Below are positions 1 through 6,381 of a DNA stretch of 64,000 bases, one piece after another. Position numbers and translations under genes: made by a program. The notes beneath the pieces are model-generated. The model ran no database searches, was not told where the DNA came from, and saw nothing but the letters and a program-made list of their open reading frames with translations. Within the stretch, counting starts at the first letter, position 1; every line of letters starts with the position of its first letter. The DNA comes from an uncultured Pseudohongiella sp. (GTDB taxonomy: Bacteria; Pseudomonadota; Gammaproteobacteria; Pseudomonadales; Pseudohongiellaceae). The stretch spans positions 2,028,438 through 2,092,437 of the forward strand of contig OX638341.1 of the NCBI GenBank assembly GCA_951812965.1, given 5' to 3'.

Positions 1-33
1 CGAGCAACCCGCGGAATCCGGGAGGGCATCCCC

Positions 34-474
34 ATGAGCATCCGTTTTCAGCGCGCCAATTTCCTGGTTTCGGATATCGAAGCCGCCTTGCGCTTTTACG
101 TTGATGTGCTGGGCATGGAAGTCGCGTTCCGCAAACCTCACCGCGACGAGAGTTATTCCCATGTCGTGTTCGGACTCGACTGCTCCAATCCCATTGGTTT
201 CGTTGCCTTGAGCACATCCACGGAGCCGCGGGTGATGGGCCTGACCGAAGTTGCCGGAATCGAGCGGCTGCCGGCGCCGCGCCGCTCGACCATCGTGCTG
301 CACGTCGACGACCCCGACGCCGTGGTCGACCGCGCCCGGGCCGGCGGCTTTGAGGTTTTTCCCGAACAGGAACTCATTACCCACGACGGACGCCGGGGCC
401 GGGAGATCGGCCTGCTTGACGCCGACGGCAATGTAGTGGTGATCTATCGCATTACCGCGCCGGCGCCAAAATGA
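34..474 (+). CDS. VOC (glyoxalase/bleomycin-resistance fold) family protein
   Basis: A 146-residue single-domain protein with the betaalphabetabetabeta pattern of the vicinal oxygen chelate superfamily: an N-terminal ANFLVSDIEAALRFYVDVLG segment (residues 8-27) and a closing LLDADGNVVVIYRI strand (126-139). Members bind a metal and act as isomerases, dioxygenases or binding proteins; the substrate here cannot be named. The usual first-strand His is replaced by Asn and the final-strand Glu is not evident, so metal binding is uncertain. A GGAGGG ribosome binding site lies 7 nt before the ATG. The 33 upstream bases can be read as the end of another gene whose TGA (35-37) would overlap this ATG. 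The MFS gene follows after 7 nt, so the two are probably cotranscribed. Confidence 0.8.
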   Translation: MSIRFQRANFLVSDIEAALRFYVDVLGMEVAFRKPHRDESYSHVVFGLDCSNPIGFVALSTSTEPRVMGLTEVAGIERLPAPRRSTIVLHVDDPDAVVDRARAGGFEVFPEQELITHDGRRGREIGLLDADGNVVVIYRITAPAPK

Positions 475-481
475 GAATTGA

Positions 482-1813
482 ATGAAGAACCAGGCTAGCG
501 CCGGACATCCGCCGCAATTTCCGGCGCCCTCGCGCGCCTGGTTGCTGGTTTCGCTGTTGACTGTCGCCTATGTAGTCTCCTTCGTCGACCGCTACATCCT
601 CAGCCTGTTGATCGATCCCATCAAGGCTGATCTCGGCCTGAGCGATTTTCAGATCGGCATCTTGCTCGGCCCCGCTTTCGGCATCTTCTACGCGACCATC
701 GGCCTGCCGCTCGGCTATCTCGCCGACCGTTCGCGCCGGACCTGGATCGTCGCGGCCGGCATCGCGGTCTGGACGCTGGCGACAGCGGCTTCGGGGCTGG
801 CGCGCAGTTTCGCCCAGATGTTTCTCGCGCGGCTTTCGGTCGGTATCGGCGAGGCGGCGCTCAGCCCCTGCGCGATGTCGCTGATTGCCGACTCGTTTCC
901 CGAAGATCGGCGCGGCAAACCGATCGCGCTTTATTCGAGCGCCCTGTCTCTCGGCGCGGCGCTCGCGGCCTTGCTCGGCGCCGCCGTGCTGACCTGGACG
1001 AACACGACGGAAAACCTCGCGCTGCCGCTGATCGGTGAATTGACGCCCTGGCGCATCGCGTTTCTCATCGCCGGCCTGCCGGGACTGATCCTGGTGGTTC
1101 CTTTTTTGCTCATGGGCGAGCCGCCGCGAATCTCCTCTTCCGCAAACCGCTCGCACAGGCATCTCGGCCACATGTTCAGCCATGTCTCCCGCCATGGCCT
1201 GACCTACGGCTGCTTCGTGAGCATTTTTTGCTACATGACCATCGTCGCCTACAGCCAGGGTTGGCTGGCGGTCATGTTCGACCGCACTTTCGGCTGGCCG
1301 GTGGAGGTGTTCGCGCTGTACGACGGCCTGTTGCTGATCGTGATCGGGCCGCTTTCAGTCATGTTCGCCGGCTGGCTGTCGGATTACTACAGCGAGCGCG
1401 GCGCCGCGGACGCGCCGATGCGAATCGCCATTCTCGGATTGTTTATTTCGGTGCCGCCGGCGGTAATAGGACCCTTGCTCAGTAACGATATCGCCGCTTT
1501 CCTGGTGGTCTCGGCCGCGACCATCGGCGCGGCGTTCATTTCCGCGGTCGGCATTACCGCCCTGCTGAAGATCATTCCCTCCGGTATCCGCGCCCAGATT
1601 ATCGCCTTGTACTACATGACGATCAGTCTGGCCGGACTATTTCTCGGGCCGAGCCTGGTCGGACTATTGAACGATATGGTCTTCGGGGTGGACGGCGTGC
1701 GCTACAGCGTGGCGGCGATACCGCTGATCTTCGGACTGCCCGTAATGCTGCTGTCGCCGCTGACGCTGAAGCTGTATCGCAGAGCCTTGGAAGACCCCGC
1801 TTTCCGAGACTAG
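482..1813 (+). CDS. MFS transporter, spinster-like
   Basis: A 443-residue integral membrane protein with about 12 hydrophobic segments. The first half carries typical major facilitator signatures: FVDRYILSLLIDPIKADLGL after the first helix, GYLADRSRR between helices 2 and 3, and a GIGEAALSPCAMSLIADSFP stretch in helix 5. This pattern resembles the spinster-type and hexuronate/aromatic-acid carrier branch. The substrate is unknown. It starts 7 nt after the VOC gene, which suggests one transcript and perhaps joint handling of a small organic compound; that link is inference. Its last 4 nt overlap the end of the convergent HNH nuclease gene. Confidence 0.88.
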   Translation: MKNQASAGHPPQFPAPSRAWLLVSLLTVAYVVSFVDRYILSLLIDPIKADLGLSDFQIGILLGPAFGIFYATIGLPLGYLADRSRRTWIVAAGIAVWTLATAASGLARSFAQMFLARLSVGIGEAALSPCAMSLIADSFPEDRRGKPIALYSSALSLGAALAALLGAAVLTWTNTTENLALPLIGELTPWRIAFLIAGLPGLILVVPFLLMGEPPRISSSANRSHRHLGHMFSHVSRHGLTYGCFVSIFCYMTIVAYSQGWLAVMFDRTFGWPVEVFALYDGLLLIVIGPLSVMFAGWLSDYYSERGAADAPMRIAILGLFISVPPAVIGPLLSNDIAAFLVVSAATIGAAFISAVGITALLKIIPSGIRAQIIALYYMTISLAGLFLGPSLVGLLNDMVFGVDGVRYSVAAIPLIFGLPVMLLSPLTLKLYRRALEDPAFRD

Positions 1814-2490
1814 TCGGTGCAATTCTCGAGTATGTCGTCCATGGCGTTGCGGTCGCGGTTCTCGATGAACAGGTCGTATTTTTCCGCGATCGCGTCCCAC
1901 AGGCGCACGTATTCGCACTGGAATTCCTCCCGCGGCAGGTAACGGCTCGGACCGCGGTCGCGCTTGCGGCGGATTTCGCGGCGGTCGACCATCATGATGT
2001 TCAGCGGGTCGTTGGCGAATTGCAATTTCGCTTGTGGCGACCAGCGGTCTCCGCCATGGGTGTGGGCGTACATGAGCGGAATAACGTGGTCGATATCGAG
2101 TCGCATGGCGACATCAAAGACCTCGCCCGTATATTCGTCGACCCATTCGCCGGTGCGCACGACACAGTTGCGCGGATTGGTATAGCGCACCGGAACCCTG
2201 CTCGTGAGAATCAGCACTTCCTGCCGCGTGGACTGGCAGTCACCGTCGAAATCGAGCTCGAAATTCCAGTCGTCGGTGTTGAAGAATCGCTCGCGCTCAC
2301 GGCGATTCGACGCCATGCGTTCGGAGCCGATGCGGGTGAAGGTGTCCGGGTATACGCAGCCCGGCATGTGGCAATGGTACGAACGGCCGTAATAGTGACC
2401 GCCGTTCTGATCCAGGTTGCCGATATGGGCCGATGCGGCCGGAATGAACAGGGCAACCAGGCCCAAGAGTGTGAGACGAAAGCGGTTCAT
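1810..2490 (-). CDS. secreted HNH-type nuclease with N-terminal YHYH-like motif
   Basis: A 226-residue protein that begins with a signal peptide (1-21, cleaved after ASA). A His/Cys-rich segment follows (residues 22-45, including NGGHYYGRSYHCHMPGC), resembling the YHYH-type metal-binding motif often attached to exported nucleases. The centre holds an HNH motif: DIDHVIPL at 132-139, then LQFANDPLNIMMVDR at 156-170 and an RDRGPSRYLP segment, as in secreted DUF1524/HNH endonucleases. It probably cleaves DNA outside the cytoplasm, for nutrition or against competitors; this is inferred from the family. No immunity gene is recognisable beside it. It converges on the MFS gene and its promoter region carries REP-like repeats. 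Confidence 0.78.
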   Translation of the reverse strand: MNRFRLTLLGLVALFIPAASAHIGNLDQNGGHYYGRSYHCHMPGCVYPDTFTRIGSERMASNRRERERFFNTDDWNFELDFDGDCQSTRQEVLILTSRVPVRYTNPRNCVVRTGEWVDEYTGEVFDVAMRLDIDHVIPLMYAHTHGGDRWSPQAKLQFANDPLNIMMVDRREIRRKRDRGPSRYLPREEFQCEYVRLWDAIAEKYDLFIENRDRNAMDDILENCTD

Positions 2491-2509
2491 GATTGATCCT
2501 CCGAACGGG

Positions 2510-2609
2510 ATTCCGCGCCTGCGCGCGGAATGACATGCTTTGCCACCGTCATCCCGCGCACGAGCCCGGCCACCGTCATTCTGCGCGCAGCGAAGCGAAG
2601 GCGCAGAAT
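2510..2609. repeat. REP-like palindrome cluster (GTCATTC-headed)
   Basis: Two imperfectly related palindromes lie between nadC and the HNH gene. The first has 9-bp arms ATTCCGCGC/GCGCGGAAT (2510-2518 and 2523-2531) with a 4-nt loop. The second has 9-bp arms ATTCTGCGC/GCGCAGAAT (2578-2586 and 2601-2609) with a 14-nt loop. Both belong to the GTCATTC...GAATGAC style of extragenic repeats; a third copy is at 17496-17517. Confidence 0.7.
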
Positions 2610-2620
2610 CTCTTTGGGCC

Positions 2621-3463
2621 TCAATCGAGCAGGAACGACAGATCCGCGGCGCGGCAATGTTTGGTCAATACGCCCAACGAGATATAGTCTACGCCAGTTT
2701 CGGCGATTTTCACCAGTGCCCCTTCGTCGATTCCTCCCGAGGCTTCGAGTTTGCATCGCCCGCCGCACCGCGCCACGGCCCGGCGTATGTCGGCAAGGCT
2801 GAAATTGTCGAGCATCGCGATATCCGTTCCCGCCGTGACGGCTTGCTCGAGTTCATCGAGGTCACGGACTTCGACTTCCACCTTTTTCTCCGGGTGCGAT
2901 TGCCGCGCGCGGCTGATGGCCCCGGCGATTCCGCCGCTCGCGCGGATATGGTTTTCCTTGATGAGGTAAGCGTCGTACAGCCCCATGCGATGATTGTGGC
3001 AGCCGCCGACGCGCACCGCGTATTTCTGCGCGCTGCGCAGTCCCGGAATAGTCTTGCGGGTATCGAGCAGCCGGCATTCGGTATGGGCGACCGCGGCCGC
3101 CAACTCCCGGCTGCGGGCGGCTATGCCGCAGAGCAATTGCAGAAAATTGAGCGCGGTTCGCTCGGCCGTGAGCATCGCGCGGCAGTTGCCTTGAATCGCG
3201 TACAGAACCGAGCCAGCGGGGACGCTGTCTCCTTCCTCGAAATTCCAGTCGGCCGCCAAGGCCGCATCGAGTCGCCGGTAGGCTTCATCGACCCAGGGGC
3301 GTCCGCAAAGCACCGTGGCCTCGCGCGCAATCGCCCGCCCCGAGCCCTCCGCCGTCTCTTCCAGCAGGGCCGCGGTGATATCGCCGCCGCCGATGTCCTC
3401 GGCCAGCGCCCGGTTCACCTGTTCGCGAAGATCGTCCGGAATGAGTTGCGGCGCCGGACTCAC
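2621..3463 (-). CDS. nadC: nicotinate-nucleotide pyrophosphorylase (carboxylating)
   Basis: This enzyme turns quinolinate and PRPP into nicotinate mononucleotide, CO2 and pyrophosphate in cytoplasmic de novo NAD synthesis. The 280-residue length is normal. Visible family motifs include ERTALNFLQLLCGIA, DTRKTIPGLRSAQKYAVRVGG with the substrate-binding TRKT, HRMGLYDAYLIKENHI, and the C-terminal LEASGGID and VDYISLGVLTK barrel strands. It is the last gene of a minus-strand operon (DUF898 protein, M48 protease, retropepsin, nadC) and its ATG overlaps the retropepsin stop by 4 nt, so it is probably translationally coupled. No other NAD gene is nearby. Confidence 0.96.
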   Translation of the reverse strand: MSPAPQLIPDDLREQVNRALAEDIGGGDITAALLEETAEGSGRAIAREATVLCGRPWVDEAYRRLDAALAADWNFEEGDSVPAGSVLYAIQGNCRAMLTAERTALNFLQLLCGIAARSRELAAAVAHTECRLLDTRKTIPGLRSAQKYAVRVGGCHNHRMGLYDAYLIKENHIRASGGIAGAISRARQSHPEKKVEVEVRDLDELEQAVTAGTDIAMLDNFSLADIRRAVARCGGRCKLEASGGIDEGALVKIAETGVDYISLGVLTKHCRAADLSFLLD

Positions 3464-4008
3464 AATCCGGCTTCGGCAGAGGGCTGACGCAAGGTGAGTT
3501 GTGAGCCGCGCTGGGAGAATTCGATGCGTTGCAAGGCGCTCATGCCAAGAAGAATCGTGTCGCCGCCCATGCTGGGAGTAATGCTTGCCGAAAGGTCGTG
3601 CAGCACGATATTGCCGACGATGAGTTCGTCGATATTCGTGGTGTATACCGTTACCGTGCCATTTGCCGTCGACGCCCGCCCGGGGTAGCCGCGTTGCAGG
3701 CCGGCCGCTTGCGCGACATGGCTGGGGATGGCGACGTCGGTGGCGCCTGTATCGAGCAGGAAAACTACCGGCACACCGTTGATTTCGCCGCCCGCCACAT
3801 AATGACCCTGGCGGTTGCGTTCGAGCACGACCTCGCGGGCGCCGTCCGGCCCGACCAGGCCTTGCAGGGTCCGATTGGGATTGGCCTGGCCGTCAAGCCA
3901 GTTATTGAACACCCCGGTCAACGCGGCCAGTCCGAGAGCAAATGCAAATATCAGCATGCCCTGGCCGATGCGCCGGCCGGGAGGTCTGGGTTCGGGAAAG
4001 ACAGCCAT
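3460..4008 (-). CDS. membrane-anchored retropepsin-like aspartic protease (TIGR02281-type)
   Basis: A 182-residue protein with one N-terminal membrane helix (about 17-35) and a periplasmic single-lobe aspartic protease domain. The catalytic motif is FLLDTGATDVAIP at 83-95 (Asp86), followed by a GRASTANGTVTVYTTNIDELIVGNI stretch and an ILLGMSALQRIEF strand near the end, the pattern of clan AA proteases that act as homodimers. The biological substrate of this bacterial family is poorly known. The gene lies 40 nt after the M48 protease and overlaps nadC by 4 nt, so it is part of that operon. Two membrane-associated proteases in a row suggest an envelope proteolysis role, which is inference. Confidence 0.85.
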   Translation of the reverse strand: MAVFPEPRPPGRRIGQGMLIFAFALGLAALTGVFNNWLDGQANPNRTLQGLVGPDGAREVVLERNRQGHYVAGGEINGVPVVFLLDTGATDVAIPSHVAQAAGLQRGYPGRASTANGTVTVYTTNIDELIVGNIVLHDLSASITPSMGGDTILLGMSALQRIEFSQRGSQLTLRQPSAEAGL

Positions 4009-4048
4009 GGCCCGGATTATCCGTCAGGCAGGCGGGAGCGGCAACAGG

Positions 4049-5131
4049 CTATTCGAATTCATTCATGCGCGAACGGGCGTAGGCAACGCGCTCCTCCGTC
4101 GGCGGGTGACTGGAGAGGTAGTCCAGCGGGGAATAGGAGGTCGATCCTTCTTCGCCGCCCGCATCGGGAGTTTGACCGCTATCGCCATCGTCGGTCGAAT
4201 TCTCTTGATCGCGCCGCCGCAGGTGATAAGCCTCCAGCTTCTGCAAAATAGTTGCCAGGTGCATCGGCGACAGGCCGGCTTCGATCAGGCGGTCCACGGC
4301 GAAGGCATCGGCTTCGCGTTCGAATTCCCTCGAATTGGCCGCGAGCCCCACCGACAACGGCAATCCGACGAGCAATTCCCCAACCGCGCCGATATCTCCG
4401 GTGAGCACGGCCAGCATCACCAGCCAGGCAGAGGCGCGAAATACATTTTGCTCGACATGCCGCAGTCTGGCGTGACCGAGTTCATGAAAATAGACTGCGA
4501 GCAATTCCTCGTCGCTTTCCGCCAATTCCACAAGCTCGTCGGAGAAAGCGATCATGGTCGCGCCCAGGGTTACGGCGTTGGCGCCGAAGATGCCGGCTTC
4601 CCTGAATTCGATCGTCGCGACCTCGCCGTGCGACAGAAAGTACCGTTCCAATTCCTCTCGTCGCTCGGGTGCGATGCTGGAAGGCTCCAGAAAGACATCC
4701 AATTGCGACATCAGCACTCCCGACACTTGCGCGCTGATCTCCTCGGGTACGGTCACGGCCAGCCGTGCAGCGAGCGCGGGCACACCCCGGAAGGCGAGGC
4801 CGGCCAGCATCGCGACTACGAGCGCGGCTGCGGCGAGGACCACGGGCATATGCCGCTCGACGCGGCCGGCCAGGCCCGGGTTCAGCGCCAGCGATTCGCG
4901 CAATCGTTCGACTCCGGCTCCGTCTCCGGTGACGAAACTCTCTTTTCCGCCGAATGTGATGCGCGTCGGGGTGCCCGGCAGCGGACTCGAGACTTGCAGT
5001 TCTTCACGATCTACGCTCAAGCTCAAGCCTTCGTCGGCGATCACAGTGACCGCCGAAGCCGACCAGTGCAGTCGCGCGGAACTGCCCTTGCTGCGATCAC
5101 CATCGAACCATGTGCCGCGTACTTCGTTCAA
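4049..5131 (-). CDS. M48 family metalloprotease with N-terminal beta domain
   Basis: A 360-residue protein. Residues 1-65 form a beta-rich domain seen in front of some M48 proteases. A hydrophobic segment at about 96-115 is likely to anchor it in the inner membrane. The zinc site is HELGH at 216-220 with a SREFEREAD segment giving the third ligand (Glu271). A second hydrophobic stretch at 234-265 lies between the two, as in M48B/C-type peptidases. The C-terminus holds HPPTEERV (SSHPPTEERVAYARS), the usual M48 substrate-binding end. The ATG overlaps the stop of the DUF898 gene by 4 nt; the same DUF898-M48 pairing is known in other proteobacteria and suggests a joint membrane function. Confidence 0.9.
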   Translation of the reverse strand: MNEVRGTWFDGDRSKGSSARLHWSASAVTVIADEGLSLSVDREELQVSSPLPGTPTRITFGGKESFVTGDGAGVERLRESLALNPGLAGRVERHMPVVLAAAALVVAMLAGLAFRGVPALAARLAVTVPEEISAQVSGVLMSQLDVFLEPSSIAPERREELERYFLSHGEVATIEFREAGIFGANAVTLGATMIAFSDELVELAESDEELLAVYFHELGHARLRHVEQNVFRASAWLVMLAVLTGDIGAVGELLVGLPLSVGLAANSREFEREADAFAVDRLIEAGLSPMHLATILQKLEAYHLRRRDQENSTDDGDSGQTPDAGGEEGSTSYSPLDYLSSHPPTEERVAYARSRMNEFE

Positions 5132-6213
5132 AAGCCCAATCCGAGATCAAAAGCTTCGCCGATTTCTTCGCCCTGCGCCGAGATATGGTCAAATTCGCCC
5201 GCGGCGAAGGAATCGAGTTGCCTCGCTTCCAGACGAATGTTCGCCATCAAATAGCGCGCGCGGCGCACCGCTGCCCAGGGATAGAAGAAGCCAAGCGTCA
5301 CGACGATAAGAAAAGTATTGCTCAAAATCAGGAGCACGTATTCGATGGAAATGCTGTTGCGCAGTCGGTTGCCGCCGAATTCGATGTTGTTGAATACCAG
5401 ATTGTAGAACATCGCCTGGTAGATTGCCGCCACGCTTGCGTATACGAAAAGGAAGCCGGGGAAAACCGCCAAGGTGGCTTCCACTTCGGCGGGCAATTGC
5501 GATTCCCCGCCCCCAATCATCGCGGTGAGAATGCCGATGGAGAACATCAGGACTATCGCAAGCATGAAAATCACGATCGTCGCTGCAAAGACACTAATCC
5601 CGATGCCGTAAAAGCCGCGCACGGTGGCTGATGAAGTCGAACGGGTCGTTCCGAAACGGTAATGGTCGTATTGAAATCGGTTGATCTTGTACCAGGCGAA
5701 GGGCAATCCGAAGCCGAGAGTGGCGACGCCGAACAAGGGCCAGAAAAGATGCGGCGGATAAGCTTGCCGGTGTCCGCCGTCGAAACCGAAGCGCACCCCG
5801 CGCCAGGCTGAATTGGACGAATTGAAGCGCAACGATTGAACGACCGCCAGCGGAATCAGCGCCAGCAGCAGCGCGAAGGTGATCCAACCCGCTGCAATAC
5901 TGATGTAGCCCGCGAAGGTATAGGCAAGCAGGGCCGCCACGGCGATCAGGCGGCCCTTGAGAATTGCGATGGGGCTGGCGAGATATTCAAAGCGGTCGCC
6001 GGCAAGTTCGGTGTTGCCGTAGAAATACCTTTTGGTTCGGACTTTGGCCCAGGCGGAGTAGATACCCAGGGTGAGAATCGTGAACAGCATGTTCACGATC
6101 CAGATGCGGAAATAGTCCGAGCCGCTGCCGTGGAATGCAAATTGTTCGGTGGTAAACTGCTGTTCCCCGGAGGTATCGATAGTACTGCTGCCGGAATTTT
6201 CAGAATCGATCAT
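5128..6213 (-). CDS. DUF898 (YjgN-like) inner membrane protein
   Basis: A polytopic membrane protein of 361 residues from the chosen start. The N-terminal soluble stretch ends in FHGSGSDYFRIWIVNMLFTI, and the motif LTLGIYSAWAKVRTKRYFYG after the first helix is the hallmark of DUF898 proteins. The motif recurs in weaker form later (FGLPFAWYKINRFQYDHYRFG and TLGFFYPWAAVRRARYLMAN), which points to internal repeats. The function is unknown. An ATG at 6318 is also in frame, but the ATG at 6213 is preceded by AGGGAG at good spacing and removes a 35-residue Arg/Ser-rich leader that does not match the family. It heads the operon with the M48 protease, the retropepsin and nadC. Confidence 0.88.
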   Translation of the reverse strand: MIDSENSGSSTIDTSGEQQFTTEQFAFHGSGSDYFRIWIVNMLFTILTLGIYSAWAKVRTKRYFYGNTELAGDRFEYLASPIAILKGRLIAVAALLAYTFAGYISIAAGWITFALLLALIPLAVVQSLRFNSSNSAWRGVRFGFDGGHRQAYPPHLFWPLFGVATLGFGLPFAWYKINRFQYDHYRFGTTRSTSSATVRGFYGIGISVFAATIVIFMLAIVLMFSIGILTAMIGGGESQLPAEVEATLAVFPGFLFVYASVAAIYQAMFYNLVFNNIEFGGNRLRNSISIEYVLLILSNTFLIVVTLGFFYPWAAVRRARYLMANIRLEARQLDSFAAGEFDHISAQGEEIGEAFDLGLGF

Positions 6214-6305
6214 AATGCGCTCCCTGCGGGCGGGGCTTGCCTTGGATTGTGGTGAACTGATCATCGCGTAGCCTAACACAGTCGATTGTAGTTCCCACAA
6301 CATCA

Positions 6306-6352
6306 ATGGGACACCCATCGAAAAATATCAAAAAAATCAATGGGACACCCAT
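6306..6352 (+). repeat. doublet of the 13-bp hairpin repeat ATGGGACACCCAT
   Basis: Two perfect copies of ATGGGACACCCAT (5-bp arms ATGGG/CCCAT around ACA) start at 6306 and 6340, a period of 34 bp with an AT-rich 21-nt spacer. They sit between the divergent DUF898 and molybdenum hydroxylase genes. A doublet with the same 34-bp period lies upstream of pspA at 29970-30016, and single copies lie at 8754, 26145 and, in variant form, 39891. Confidence 0.85.
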
Positions 6353-6381
6353 CGTGACAGGATGCGGGGCAAGGAGAATCA

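Noticed and set aside
1-33. C-terminus of an upstream gene ending at TGA 35-37
   Set aside because: Only 11 codons are visible, so the 4-nt overlap is plausible but cannot be supported as a feature.
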